Positions 1 through 8,553 of a DNA stretch of 48,205 nucleotides are shown here, piece by piece; within the stretch, counting starts at the first letter, position 1, and every line of letters begins with the position of its first letter. The translations under genes and the position numbers were made by a program. The notes under the pieces were generated by a model. That model saw nothing but the letters and a program-made list of their open reading frames with translations. It searched no databases and had not been told where the DNA came from. Source of the stretch: Shewanella sp. GTDB taxonomy: Bacteria; Pseudomonadota; Gammaproteobacteria; Enterobacterales; Shewanellaceae. Location of the stretch: positions 1 to 48,205 of the forward strand of contig JAJNAU010000010.1 of assembly GCA_021462625.1 (NCBI GenBank), written 5' to 3'.

Positions 1-1224
1 GGAAATTGCGCGGTAGGGTTTGCTGTGATCAATTTTGTGGCAACCTACGTGAAATACCCGCCAGCCGTTTTTGCGGGAGCCAAACCCCAGAAACAGGGGG
101 ACCATCTTTTTGGCTTTGAGTTCTGCCAGCGTGGCAGAATAGAAATGAATGCTGCCTTTGACTGTGTGGGTAAAGCAGAAAATCAGCCGGTGGTTGCTGT
201 TATTCGGTTCGGCAATGATACGCCTCAGACGGGTTGAGGTAAGCATGGCCGTCAACTGACTCTTGTCATTCTCATCGAAGAAATAGTTAACCAGTGAGTG
301 GTTGTCCTGACTGAGTAACATGTGGCCAATCAGGGGCTCGTTGTGCTTGTTACTGATAAACAATGGTAGATGAGGCATTCTGGGCAGATATTGTCGCTCG
401 AGTCCAAGCGAGATGGCGGATTGCACCACATCGTTCACATCCAGTTTGTATTTTTGTTTATAGGTGGCGATAAAGCTTTCAAGTAATTCAGATACACTGG
501 CGCTGTTGCCGATGCGTTTCAGCTGTAATACGACCTGGTCATCGACAGGTTCTTCTGCACCTAGCACTTCATAATCTATGCCCTCGGCCAGTTTATCAAA
601 CAGATGTTCTTCATCGGTATAATGCAGTTTGATTTGTATCGGGTGGTTGGTATCAATGCAGCTGGCGGGGGAAAGGACGACTTTGGCGCGATTGACCGAC
701 AGCTCCAGTGTCTTGCCCTGCAGTGCTGAACCATCCTGCTGACTGGCAGATATCTTGATGGTCATATTCAGCTGGACTCGATTGCCGGTGTCATGATTAC
801 CCAGCAAGATCCCCGGAGCGATCAGAGCATTGTCTTCATCCCGCAGAGCCTGCTGGGTCTGTGCCCGCTGTTCATTTTGTTGGGATTGGCGGGCGCGAAA
901 ACTCTCGATGACTTCTTCGTAAACGCCTAAAGTATACTCTCCCTGATACAGGGCAATGCTGGATTCAAATACCGTTCTGGCGGGTTCATCGAGAAAGTGC
1001 ACCAGCTCGTCGTGTTGAATGGCATCACATGGCAGGTCACTGTTGTCGCGCAGATCTATGCTGCGGGAACAGGGCTCTGAAATGCGGTTCAGTTCCATCT
1101 TGATCAGAAAACGTGTGGAGGTGGCTTCGCCAGCGGTGAGTTGTTCAAAGGCTTCTTGGAAGTGTTCCTCTTTCAGTAAGCCTTTGAGTTGGTCTATCAG
1201 TTGGGCTTGCAGCTCGATACTCAT
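1..1224 (-). CDS. PilZ-type c-di-GMP-related protein, 3' end outside the window
   Basis: An uninterrupted reading frame runs on the minus strand from ATG at 1224 to the window edge, about 408 codons. It is missing from the ORF track because no stop falls inside the window. The protein starts MSIELQAQLIDQLKGLL and is acidic and soluble, with no signal peptide or membrane segment. I assign it to the PilZ type mainly from its position: a large PilZ-domain protein divergent from radA is the arrangement I recall in Vibrio and Shewanella. Around residues 145-215 a stretch containing GNHDTGNRVQLNMTIKIS could be a degenerate PilZ barrel. I did not find a clear RxxxR...(D/N)xSxxG c-di-GMP motif in the visible part, so ligand binding is unproven. 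The gene is divergent from radA with a 106-bp spacer. The coding frame is certain; the family is moderate. Confidence 0.6.
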   Translation of the reverse strand, partial: MSIELQAQLIDQLKGLLKEEHFQEAFEQLTAGEATSTRFLIKMELNRISEPCSRSIDLRDNSDLPCDAIQHDELVHFLDEPARTVFESSIALYQGEYTLGVYEEVIESFRARQSQQNEQRAQTQQALRDEDNALIAPGILLGNHDTGNRVQLNMTIKISASQQDGSALQGKTLELSVNRAKVVLSPASCIDTNHPIQIKLHYTDEEHLFDKLAEGIDYEVLGAEEPVDDQVVLQLKRIGNSASVSELLESFIATYKQKYKLDVNDVVQSAISLGLERQYLPRMPHLPLFISNKHNEPLIGHMLLSQDNHSLVNYFFDENDKSQLTAMLTSTRLRRIIAEPNNSNHRLIFCFTHTVKGSIHFYSATLAELKAKKMVPLFLGFGSRKNGWRVFHVGCHKIDHSKPYRAIS

Positions 1225-1330
1225 GTTCTGGTCTTTTTTAGGTTTTAGTTTGAATACCGGTTTTCAGCTGCTAATGTCGGCAGTGAGACCGGTTACTTTA
1301 TTAAAGTTTATACGAAAATTTATTTAAATC

Positions 1331-2707
1331 ATGGCGAAAAATAAAACTGCATATGTGTGTAATGAGTGTGGTCAGGACTTTCCCCGTTGGCAGGGGCAGT
1401 GCAGTGCCTGTAAGCAATGGAACACTATCACCGAAGTCAGATTGGGTAGCGTGACTGCAACCAGAGGAAATCAGTTCAGTGGCTATGCCGGTACCAGCGG
1501 CAGTGAAGTCAAAACGCTGGACCAAATTGATTTGAATGAATTGCCCAGACTTGGCAGCTCGTTTAAAGAGTTTGACCGAGTGCTGGGTGGCGGGATTGTG
1601 CCGGGCAGCGCCATTCTTATTGGCGGTCATCCGGGAGCCGGCAAGAGTACATTGTTGCTGCAGACCCTGTGCCGGCTGGCAGAAACCATGTCGGCGTTCT
1701 ACGTTACCGGTGAAGAATCATTGCAGCAGGTGGCTATGCGGGCCCATCGCCTGGGGCTGCCTACCAGCAAGTTGCGCATGCTGTCGGAAACCAGTGTTGA
1801 GCAACTCTGTGAGGTTGCATTAAAAGAAAAACCCCGAGTCATGGTAGTTGATTCTATTCAGGTGATGCATATGGCAGATATTCAGTCATCTCCCGGCAGT
1901 GTATCACAGGTGCGTGAGTCAGCGTCGTTCCTGACCCGTTTTGCCAAGCAGCATGGCATTGCTGTGATTATGGTAGGTCATGTGACTAAGGATGGCAGTC
2001 TGGCTGGTCCGAAGGTACTGGAACACTGTATCGACTGCTCTGTTATGTTTGAGGGCGATAGCGACAGCCGCTATCGCACGCTTCGGGCACACAAAAACCG
2101 ATTCGGCGCCATTAACGAATTGGGGGTTTTTGCCATGACCGAGAGAGGATTGCGGGAAGTGGCCAATCCGTCGGCAATATTTCTGTCCCGTGGCAGTGAG
2201 GCTGCGTCCGGGTCTCTGGTGATGGTCATATGGGAAGGAACCCGTCCCATGTTGGTGGAAATGCAGGCGCTGGTAGACAACTCTGCATTGGCTAATCCCA
2301 GACGGATTGCCGTGGGCATGGATGGTAATCGGATGGCGATGTTGCTGGCGGTGATGCACAGGCATGGAGGCCTGCAAATGTCGGATCAGGATGTGTTTGT
2401 TAATGTTGTGGGCGGTGTAAAAGTGACCGAAACCAGCGCCGATTTAACACTGTTGCTGGCGATGGTGTCCAGCTTCCGCAATCGGGTGTTGCCTCAGGAT
2501 ATGGTGGTTTTTGGTGAGGTGGGGTTAAGTGGTGAGATCCGCCCTGTTCCCAATGGCCAGGAGCGTTTGCTGGAGGCCGCCAAACATGGCTTTACACGGG
2601 CCATTGTTCCCGTTGCCAATGTTCCCAAAAAAATGCCGCAGAGTATGCAGGTTCTCGGGGTCAGTAAACTGTCCGAGGCACTGGATGCGTTAAGCAATAT
2701 CGATTGA
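1331..2707 (+). CDS. radA: DNA repair protein RadA
   Basis: RadA is a RecA-like ATPase that promotes branch migration and processing of recombination intermediates. All family parts are visible in 458 aa, close to the usual length of about 460. There is an N-terminal C4 zinc finger (CNECG...CSAC, residues 10-27), a Walker A loop GGHPGAGKST near residue 97, the RadA-specific KNRFG motif near residue 256, and a C-terminal Lon-protease-like domain (DVFVNVVGGVKVTE onward). The start ATGGCGAAAAATAAAACTGC has only a weak ribosome binding site upstream, but MAKxKTAYVCNECG is the expected family N-terminus. It is a single gene, divergent from the PilZ-type gene and convergent with the YjiH-family gene. 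Confidence 0.97.
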   Translation: MAKNKTAYVCNECGQDFPRWQGQCSACKQWNTITEVRLGSVTATRGNQFSGYAGTSGSEVKTLDQIDLNELPRLGSSFKEFDRVLGGGIVPGSAILIGGHPGAGKSTLLLQTLCRLAETMSAFYVTGEESLQQVAMRAHRLGLPTSKLRMLSETSVEQLCEVALKEKPRVMVVDSIQVMHMADIQSSPGSVSQVRESASFLTRFAKQHGIAVIMVGHVTKDGSLAGPKVLEHCIDCSVMFEGDSDSRYRTLRAHKNRFGAINELGVFAMTERGLREVANPSAIFLSRGSEAASGSLVMVIWEGTRPMLVEMQALVDNSALANPRRIAVGMDGNRMAMLLAVMHRHGGLQMSDQDVFVNVVGGVKVTETSADLTLLLAMVSSFRNRVLPQDMVVFGEVGLSGEIRPVPNGQERLLEAAKHGFTRAIVPVANVPKKMPQSMQVLGVSKLSEALDALSNID

Positions 2708-2775
2708 CGGGTGGTTGAGCGTGCGGGACTTACTCAGTAACGGGAAGCTGCACGCTCAGCGATAAAGTGCTCAAG

Positions 2776-2805
2776 GGAAGGTGCGGGGACTTGTTCGCCC
2801 CTTCC
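2776..2805. mobile_element. 30-bp palindromic mini-element, M1 family (solo terminal-repeat pair)
   Basis: The 30-bp unit starts GGAAGGTGCG and ends CGCCCCTTCC, forming a 10-bp stem with one mismatch. It consists of the two ends of the longer M1-family elements at 4703-4968 and 27781-28046 joined directly. Tetranucleotides CAAG and TCAG flank it. It lies between the convergent stops of radA and the YjiH-family gene, and its right edge touches the TGA of the latter. It may now act as a bidirectional terminator, although there is no U-run. Confidence 0.7.
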
Positions 2806-4164
2806 TCAGAAGAATAAATGTGCCATCAGGGCGATAAACGGCAGGGTCACCAAAGTCCGCAGAATAAAGATGGCAAACAGCTCCCACACCTTCACCGGGA
2901 TCCGGCTGCCTAGCAACAGAGCACCGACCTCACTCATATAGATAAGCTGAGTCACCGACAGGGCAGCAATTACGAAACGGGTCATTTCAGATTCAATTGA
3001 TGCCGCCAGAATCGATGGGATGAACATATCGGCAAATCCCACCACTATGGTCTTGGATGCTTCTTCTGCGTAAGGGATTTGCAGCAGCTCCAGCAGCGGA
3101 ATGAACGGCATGCCCAGCCAGGTGAAAATCGGCGTGTATTCAGCGATGATCAGCGCCAGAGTACCTATGCCCATGACCACAGGCAGTACACCAAAGATCA
3201 TATCGATCATGTTCTTACTGCCATCAAGCATAAAGTGTTTAACACCACCTGCATTTTCAGCCCGGCACAAGGCGCGGTCCAGTCCCCAGGAGAGAGCTGT
3301 GTGTCCCAGGGGGATCACTTCATCGTCTTGTTTGCGCACGGTCTGGTCGATAAACAGATCCTTCTTGCGGCTCAGAGGCGGCAGCCGGGGAACGATCACG
3401 GCCGCCAATACACCTGCCATACAGACAGTCAGGTAGAAGGGAATGAACATGTGTTCCAGCTGTACCTGAGAGATCACAACCAGCGAGAAGGTGATGGATA
3501 CGGCGGAGAAGGTTGTGCCAATTACCGCAGCTTCGCGCTGGGTATAAAAATTTTCTTCATACTGCTTGGTCGTCAACAGGATCCCCACACTGCCGTCTCC
3601 CAACCAGGATGTCATACAGTCGATGGCGCTGCGCCCCGGTAAATTGAACAGCGGGCGCATGACTAAGGTCAGCAGGGCACCGAGTAGCTCCAGCAAGCCA
3701 AAATTCAGCAATAGTGGCAGCAGCAAGCCGGCAAACAGGAAGACGCAGAACAGGATCGGCAGCAGATCATTAAGTACCAGAGCTCCGGTTCCGACCGAGT
3801 TAATCATTTCCGGTCCGGTTTGACTGTATGTCAGCACAATGAAGATGGCGCCCAGCAAACGAACCGAAAACCATATCGGAGAAATATCCAGCAGATTTTT
3901 CAGAAATGAATTTTCCATGATGAGTCTGGGCTTCATCAGTTTGGTCAGTATGGTTGCCAGAGTGCTGAGGACCACAATGAAGGTGACCATCTGTGGCAAC
4001 ACTTCTGCCAGAGCAGCTTGCAGACCTTTGGCCAGCACAGCAATGGGAATGGTCAGAGCATTGTTGTAATTGACTGGCGTCATAAACAGCAGCAGACCTA
4101 TAAAGGAAGGGACGATAAAGGTCATCATCGTCTTGATATTATAATTTTGGTTAGTGTTTTCCAC
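2806..4164 (-). CDS. YjiH-family membrane protein with nucleoside-recognition (Gate) domain
   Basis: A 452-aa polytopic inner-membrane protein with about 10-11 hydrophobic segments. It resembles the YjiH/nucleoside-recognition family, including paired conserved segments such as GRSAIDCMTSWLGDGSVG near residue 177 and YMSEVGALLLGSRIP near the C-terminus. The transported or sensed ligand of the family is not established. The listed start is a GTG at 4164, with a poor ribosome binding site. An ATG pair at 4124-4127 (MMTFIVPSF) is an alternative that would remove a short polar leader. It is monocistronic and convergent with radA; the 30-bp palindrome touches its stop codon. The family call is good; no function is claimed. 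Confidence 0.8.
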   Translation of the reverse strand: MENTNQNYNIKTMMTFIVPSFIGLLLFMTPVNYNNALTIPIAVLAKGLQAALAEVLPQMVTFIVVLSTLATILTKLMKPRLIMENSFLKNLLDISPIWFSVRLLGAIFIVLTYSQTGPEMINSVGTGALVLNDLLPILFCVFLFAGLLLPLLLNFGLLELLGALLTLVMRPLFNLPGRSAIDCMTSWLGDGSVGILLTTKQYEENFYTQREAAVIGTTFSAVSITFSLVVISQVQLEHMFIPFYLTVCMAGVLAAVIVPRLPPLSRKKDLFIDQTVRKQDDEVIPLGHTALSWGLDRALCRAENAGGVKHFMLDGSKNMIDMIFGVLPVVMGIGTLALIIAEYTPIFTWLGMPFIPLLELLQIPYAEEASKTIVVGFADMFIPSILAASIESEMTRFVIAALSVTQLIYMSEVGALLLGSRIPVKVWELFAIFILRTLVTLPFIALMAHLFF

Positions 4165-4702
4165 GAGTTATAAGCCCTTGATTGACTGAAAACAACTGAT
4201 CCCTGACTGATTTCTCATGTCTGGCGATGACGCTACAGGGACAATCGGCAGGCATGACAACAACAGGAACGTTGCCACTTTGCATGGTCATACAGGTAGT
4301 TATGCAAAATTGTTTTGCGAGGTTACCCTCTTACTGCAGTACTGTAAAATGCACTTTTTCTGTTTTTTATACTTGCTGCGGTAAATAAATATACACTTTA
4401 GATGACTGAATGCGCAATATCTAGAAAATCCATAAATACGCGAAAAGTGTATAGCTTGTATAATTTAAAGGATTTTTGGTATTTTTGTGCTTAGGATTTA
4501 TGGGTTTGTTGAATTATTATGCGTTTTTGGTTTTTGGTTTTTGGTTTTTGGTTTTGTTTGCCCTCCGAGGGCGATGCAGATGGCGTCAAAATGGGAGCGT
4601 TGATTCAGGAGAGTTTGGATAGTCAATAAACCGAACACCTGAACCAGGCTAACTTAAGTGGGGGCAATTACAGCCTGGCAAAGGTATGGCGAAGGGCTAT
4701 AG
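4165..4702. other. Noncoding region upstream of the YjiH-family gene
   Basis: I see no convincing gene here. The half nearest the YjiH-family start (4300-4560) is AT-rich and should hold its promoter. It contains the TTTTTGG tandem repeat annotated separately. 4560-4702 is more GC-balanced and unrecognised; it may be the remnant of an older insertion. Confidence 0.5.
4524..4551 (+). repeat. Heptanucleotide tandem repeat (TTTTTGG)x4
   Basis: Four perfect head-to-tail copies of TTTTTGG, followed by a degenerate TTTTGTTTG. It is intergenic, about 360 bp upstream of the YjiH-family start. Such a tract could vary in copy number by slipped-strand mispairing, but it is not inside a coding region. 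Confidence 0.9.
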
Positions 4703-4968
4703 GGCAGGTGCGAACAAGTCCCGTGCGTGCTGTGCGAGTGATGATAGCTCCTAGATGCAGGACGCAGCTCGACGTTAATGGCCTGAGTCCTTAGCGGGAG
4801 CTGTAACAAAGCAGATAGGGCTGTCAGCCTCGCCCTTCGGGGCTTTCGGGTACACTCGATTGCTGTGGTATTGCGCCTTGAAAGGCAACCCGCCTTGCTG
4901 CACCTGAATACCTTGAACTCGAATATGCCCGTAAGCCAGAGCTGTGCGAGGACTTGTTCGCAGCTTCC
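4703..4968 (+). mobile_element. 266-bp non-autonomous element, M1 family, copy A
   Basis: The left end reads GGCAGGTGCGAACAAGTCCC and the right end GGACTTGTTCGCAGCTTCC, i.e. imperfect terminal inverted repeats. The whole unit matches 27781-28046 in reverse complement along its full length, for example GACGTTAATGGCCTG and GGCAACCCGCCTTGCTGCAC. The flanks are ATAG on the left and TTAG on the right, an imperfect target duplication. There is no open frame for a transposase. The ORF 4824-5048 in the track is a chance reading of this element. Confidence 0.85.
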
Positions 4969-4994
4969 TTAGTGGTTTCGGCGCAGGCTCTTAG

Positions 4995-5024
4995 GGTCCG
5001 TTGACAACAAAAGGTCAACAGACC
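4995..5024. mobile_element. 30-bp palindromic mini-element, M3 family
   Basis: The unit runs from GGTCCGTTGAC to GGTCAACAGACC, with arms around an AACAAAA loop. TTAG precedes it, the YTAR-type flank seen at other copies. It is 26 bp beyond the end of copy A and 50 bp before the stop of ubiV, where the hairpin could act as a terminator for the minus-strand ubi genes. Confidence 0.65.
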
Positions 5025-5073
5025 CAAGGTGATAAGCCACCTGCTCAATCATATTAACGGCTTGCCGGTTTTT

Positions 5074-5973
5074 TCACTCAGGGCTGAAGTCCGGTGAATA
5101 TTGTCCGCCAGCTCTTGCAGTGCCGTTGTTGGTCATGCCCGCCTGACCCAACCAATAGCCGTTACTGATGGAAGATAGTCGGGGGGCTGGCTGCTTAGCT
5201 ATCAGCTGCTCGGCATAAGTGATGGTCGACAAGCCGACAGGCAATATCCTGTACCAGTCCACGCCAATGTCCCGCATCTCCTGCTGATAGTCCTGTAAAT
5301 CCGTGCATTGCGCCGCCTGGGTTTGAATACCATTGAGTCTGAGCAACGACTGGTTTTCCTGGGTCAGGACCTCTATCCCTGTGGGGTAGGCTCTACAGGC
5401 GGTATTACAGTCATCCTTGCTTAGTCCCTGCTGGCGGGCAGTGAAACAGCGGGCGGAGTGCGCCAGCGGCAGGTGTCCAAATCCTGTGACTTCCGTTTCA
5501 AATCCCAGCTGTGGTTTATCCTCCAACACCCTTGCCAGCCAGTCTCTTGACAACTCCAGTGGCATAACAAAGCGTTGCATGCCCAGTTTTTTGAGTAATG
5601 TGAGTGTCTGCAGATTGTATTGGTTAATCTCAGGCCCGGCCACGAATGGCAGTTGTTGTTCATGTGCCAGCTGGACAACTGCCATGTCATTGGCTTCCAC
5701 CATGAACTCACCGTTATCAACGATTTTTTTTAGTTCGGTCAGTTCAGACTTGGCTTCTACCAAAGCCAGGGTGGACAGTACCACCTGTTTTCCGGCATCT
5801 CTGAGTTGATGGGCTATCTGCAGGTAATCACTGAATTTCAGCTCCCGTCTGCGACTGCAGACCACTTCACCCAGATACACCAGCTCGATAGTGGATTGCG
5901 CAACCGCGTCATAAAAGGCTGTGACTTCATCTTTATGCCAGCAATAATGCAGTGGTCCGAGGGAATACTTCAT
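5074..5973 (-). CDS. ubiV: O2-independent ubiquinone hydroxylation protein UbiV (U32 family)
   Basis: UbiV partners UbiU in the anaerobic hydroxylation steps of ubiquinone biosynthesis, using prephenate instead of O2, and carries a [4Fe-4S] cluster. The sequence follows E. coli UbiV (YhbV) closely: MKYSLGPLHYCW start, LVYLGEVVCSRRRE, AHSARCFTARQQG and KDDCNTACRAYP. The four cluster cysteines are therefore present (one in the VCSRR segment, three in the ARCF...DDC...AC segment). The ORF track starts at 5985, but ATG at 5973 matches the family N-terminus and has GGAG about 7 bases upstream, giving 299 aa. It follows ubiU by 23 bp on the same strand, an operon. Confidence 0.95.
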   Translation of the reverse strand: MKYSLGPLHYCWHKDEVTAFYDAVAQSTIELVYLGEVVCSRRRELKFSDYLQIAHQLRDAGKQVVLSTLALVEAKSELTELKKIVDNGEFMVEANDMAVVQLAHEQQLPFVAGPEINQYNLQTLTLLKKLGMQRFVMPLELSRDWLARVLEDKPQLGFETEVTGFGHLPLAHSARCFTARQQGLSKDDCNTACRAYPTGIEVLTQENQSLLRLNGIQTQAAQCTDLQDYQQEMRDIGVDWYRILPVGLSTITYAEQLIAKQPAPRLSSISNGYWLGQAGMTNNGTARAGGQYSPDFSPE

Positions 5974-5996
5974 GGTCATCTCCATAGGAATGTCAG

Positions 5997-6998
5997 TTAT
6001 TGCCAGCTGCGCTCATAGGCACCCAATGTTGTGATCTGTCCTTCAGATACCTTGGCCAGCATGGCGTTCCACTCCTGGCGTACAGTAAATTGAGTGGGAT
6101 TATTGATAAAGCAGTCTATTGCTTGACGCCATATTTTGGTGACCTGCTCCACATAGATTGGACTGCGTTGGCGACCTTCGATTTTCAGCGACACAACGCC
6201 CGCCTGATAAAGTTCAGGCAGCAGGCTTAACGTGTTAAGGCTGGTGGGGGACTCCAGCAGAAAATCGGCGCGGTTCAGGGTGGCGGTGCAATAGCGTCCC
6301 TTGCAGACTACCGGGTAGCCCATCTGGCTGTTCACGTCAGACTTATCGATCAACACATTATTAAGTCGCGTCAACCTGGTATTGCCTGACTCCTGCCAGC
6401 GTACATGTTTCGCCGGGGAGCAGGAGCCGCCGGTGTTCGGGGATTCTCCAGTGACCCAGGATGACAGGTGGCAGCGGCCTTCTGCCATGATGCACAGGCT
6501 ACCAAAGGCAAACACTTCAAGGTCGACTATCTGCTCTCTGGCCAGATCCCGCACCTGCTTCATCGACAATACCCGGGGCAATACTGCCCGTTCAATATTG
6601 AAAGCCTGTTTGTAAAACTCAAGCGCCTTGGCGTTGCTGGCACTGGCCTGCACCGACAGGTGCAGCGGCATATCCGGATATTTGTGGTGGGCATAGTCGA
6701 GCAGCGATATATCGGCAACGATCAACGCATCCACCTGGGCGTCAGCGGCGAGATCGACAGCCTGATACCAGCGATGCTCTTCCCCCGGTTTTGGAAAGGT
6801 GTTGAGAGTCAGGAATATTTTCCGCCCCTGGGCATGGGTAAAGCGGGCGGCTTCGGCGAGTTTGGCCGGTGTGAAATTAAGGCCAGCAAAGGAGCGGGCA
6901 TTGGTATCGTCTTTCAGACCCAGATAGATGGCATCGGCCCCGGCTTTGATGGCGCTCTTCAGTGATGGCAGATTGCCTGCCGGACACAGCAGTTCCAT
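5997..6998 (-). CDS. ubiU: O2-independent ubiquinone hydroxylation protein UbiU (U32 family)
   Basis: 333 aa against about 331 in E. coli UbiU (YhbU). The N-terminus MELLCPAGNLPSLKSAIKAGADAIYLG is a U32-family signature. The iron-sulfur ligands are visible in CIMAEGRCHLSSW, NTGGSCSPAKHVRW and VVCKGRYC. UbiU and UbiV form a heterodimer that hydroxylates the ubiquinone ring under anaerobiosis. The gene is first in the minus-strand ubiU-ubiV pair and divergent from ubiT, so the three functionally linked genes share a 182-bp regulatory region. I looked for an FNR box there and found only half-site matches. Confidence 0.96.
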   Translation of the reverse strand: MELLCPAGNLPSLKSAIKAGADAIYLGLKDDTNARSFAGLNFTPAKLAEAARFTHAQGRKIFLTLNTFPKPGEEHRWYQAVDLAADAQVDALIVADISLLDYAHHKYPDMPLHLSVQASASNAKALEFYKQAFNIERAVLPRVLSMKQVRDLAREQIVDLEVFAFGSLCIMAEGRCHLSSWVTGESPNTGGSCSPAKHVRWQESGNTRLTRLNNVLIDKSDVNSQMGYPVVCKGRYCTATLNRADFLLESPTSLNTLSLLPELYQAGVVSLKIEGRQRSPIYVEQVTKIWRQAIDCFINNPTQFTVRQEWNAMLAKVSEGQITTLGAYERSWQ

Positions 6999-7180
6999 AA
7001 TGCATTACTCCCTGATGGCAAAGGCAACTCCTTGGCCACTTTAACAAATGTCGTTCTGTGATTGGCGTCCGAGTGTAGGAGGATATTGTGATTCAGGAAT
7101 TGACTTAAGACAGGTTTTGGCACTGAAAGGTCAGTTATGATCCGCCGATCTATGAATGCAATTTGATAAGGATGTAGAAC

Positions 7181-7693
7181 ATGGCAAATGCCCTGGCCAC
7201 CGGTGCGGCAAAACAATTGTTGCAATGGGCGCCCAAATTGGCGACCAAGCCTTTGGCTGTCGTCCCTTTTTCACTGAAGGCTGCCATTATCCGGCAACTG
7301 TTAGGACAGGTGATGGTGCAGCAAGCTCAGGATGGTGAACTGGATTTTCTGCAGGGGCGTCAGGTTGCTATCAGAGTGACTGATTTGGATCTTGACTTTG
7401 CAGTCAGTTACAACGGTACCTGGCTTATCACCCCATTTAATAATGAAACAGCGGAAGTATGTTTCAGCGCTTCTTCGCAGTCCCTGTTGCTGATTGCCTC
7501 AGGAAAAGAAGATCCTGACACTTTGTTTTTTCAGCGTTTACTGAGTATCGAAGGTGATACGGAGCTGGGACTTGAAGTCAAAAATTTGTTGCTGGGGATT
7601 GAGCTGGAGACTATGCCAGCGCTGTTGCAGTACTCAGTGCAGACGGTGGCCAAGACGTTACAACAACTGCAGCAGGTAGCACAACTTGGGTAA
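7181..7693 (+). CDS. ubiT: SCP2-domain ubiquinone biosynthesis accessory factor UbiT
   Basis: 170 aa (E. coli YhbT 174 aa). A single SCP2 lipid-binding fold with the closing signature IEGDTELGLEVKNLL at residues 124-138. UbiT is the anaerobic counterpart of UbiJ and probably holds the polyprenyl quinone intermediates for UbiU-UbiV. ATG at 7181 is preceded by AAGGA. It is divergent from ubiUV, the standard arrangement for this trio. Confidence 0.94.
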   Translation: MANALATGAAKQLLQWAPKLATKPLAVVPFSLKAAIIRQLLGQVMVQQAQDGELDFLQGRQVAIRVTDLDLDFAVSYNGTWLITPFNNETAEVCFSASSQSLLLIASGKEDPDTLFFQRLLSIEGDTELGLEVKNLLLGIELETMPALLQYSVQTVAKTLQQLQQVAQLG

Positions 7694-7787
7694 TGGTGCA
7701 GTATAGAAGTCTGTTGTTATTTATGTGCAAGTGTTGATTTAATTCGTTGCCCCTGTTTGGATAACGACTGAAATATTTCATTGTTTT

Positions 7788-7809
7788 ACATAAGCATAGA
7801 AACTTATGT
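7788..7809. promoter_or_regulatory. Inverted repeat upstream of the DUF3016 lipoprotein gene
   Basis: ACATAAG and CTTATGT form 7-bp arms about 120 bp upstream of the lipoprotein start, within an AT-rich stretch. It could be an operator or a hairpin; nothing identifies the binding protein. Confidence 0.3.
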
Positions 7810-7929
7810 TAACTAAACTTAAGTGGTATGTTTATCTCGGGCTGTTTTAAAATTGAACATATTTAAGTGAGGTTAAATCTGACCTTATGCATGTGATTAC
7901 GTGAAAATTTGGCCTGTAAGGAGCTGAAA

Positions 7930-8484
7930 ATGGAATATAGATATGTGTTGTCCAGTCTGGTGTTATTGGCCGCTTTAGCCGGTTGTACTTCCACTTCCGA
8001 TTCCGGAAAACAAGCAGTTTTAGAGAATTACCTGACCCACAACGGTAATGTCTATGTTGTCTGGAAAGACCCTGCCAAGTATACCGATATTAAATCTACC
8101 ATGTGGTTACAATCCAAATTTGATCAGTACTTGTTTACTGAATTGACTGATGATTTGGGGAAACTTGCCAACCAATTTCTGGATAAAGACCAGCAGCTGG
8201 ATCTGGTAGTAACCAACGTGGATTTGGCCGGTGACGTGCAGCCAACCTTTGGTGCCGGGCCTGATGATGTGCGGGTGGTATCCGAACTGTACCCACCCAG
8301 GATTGCGTTTGAATATGCGCTGAAGCAAAACGGTAAAATCATCAAGCAGGGCACAGAGAGTATTAACGATATGGGATTCCTGCTAGGAATTCAGCCCATT
8401 ACCCACGATCCATTCCCTTACGAGCGTCAGATTTTACGCAAGTGGTTTAAAGAAACCATTGAGCCAGCGCTGGTAAAGAAGTAA
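7930..8484 (+). CDS. DUF3016 lipoprotein
   Basis: A lipoprotein of 184 aa. The start is ATG at 7930, with GGAG upstream (AAGGAGCTGAAAATG), not the upstream 7909 start in the track. The signal peptide ends in the lipobox LAGC. The mature part matches the DUF3016 pattern: DPAKYTDIKS near the N-terminus, LVVTNVDLAGDVQP in the middle, RVVSELYPPRIAFEYAL, and SINDMGFLLG before the end. The function of the family is unknown; periplasmic or outer-membrane location is inferred from the lipobox. It is a single gene ended by a strong terminator. Confidence 0.85.
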   Translation: MEYRYVLSSLVLLAALAGCTSTSDSGKQAVLENYLTHNGNVYVVWKDPAKYTDIKSTMWLQSKFDQYLFTELTDDLGKLANQFLDKDQQLDLVVTNVDLAGDVQPTFGAGPDDVRVVSELYPPRIAFEYALKQNGKIIKQGTESINDMGFLLGIQPITHDPFPYERQILRKWFKETIEPALVKK

Positions 8485-8508
8485 GTCGAATTCCAGACAA
8501 TAAAAGAC

Positions 8509-8539
8509 AAAACAGGTGGCCTTTGCCACCTGTTTTTTA
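8509..8539 (+). terminator. Rho-independent terminator after the DUF3016 gene
   Basis: ACAGGTGGC and GCCACCTGT arms around a short CTTT loop, followed by TTTTTT and preceded by AAAA, so it can work in both directions for the convergent DUF3016 and ndh genes. Confidence 0.92.
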
Positions 8540-8553
8540 TCTGCCTGTTGAGA

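Noticed and set aside
4824-5048. 74-aa minus-strand ORF
   Set aside because: It lies almost wholly in mobile element copy A and has no protein-like features.
6999-7180. FNR box between ubiU and ubiT
   Set aside because: Only half sites such as TTGAT at 7163 are present; no TTGAT-N4-ATCAA with an acceptable second half.
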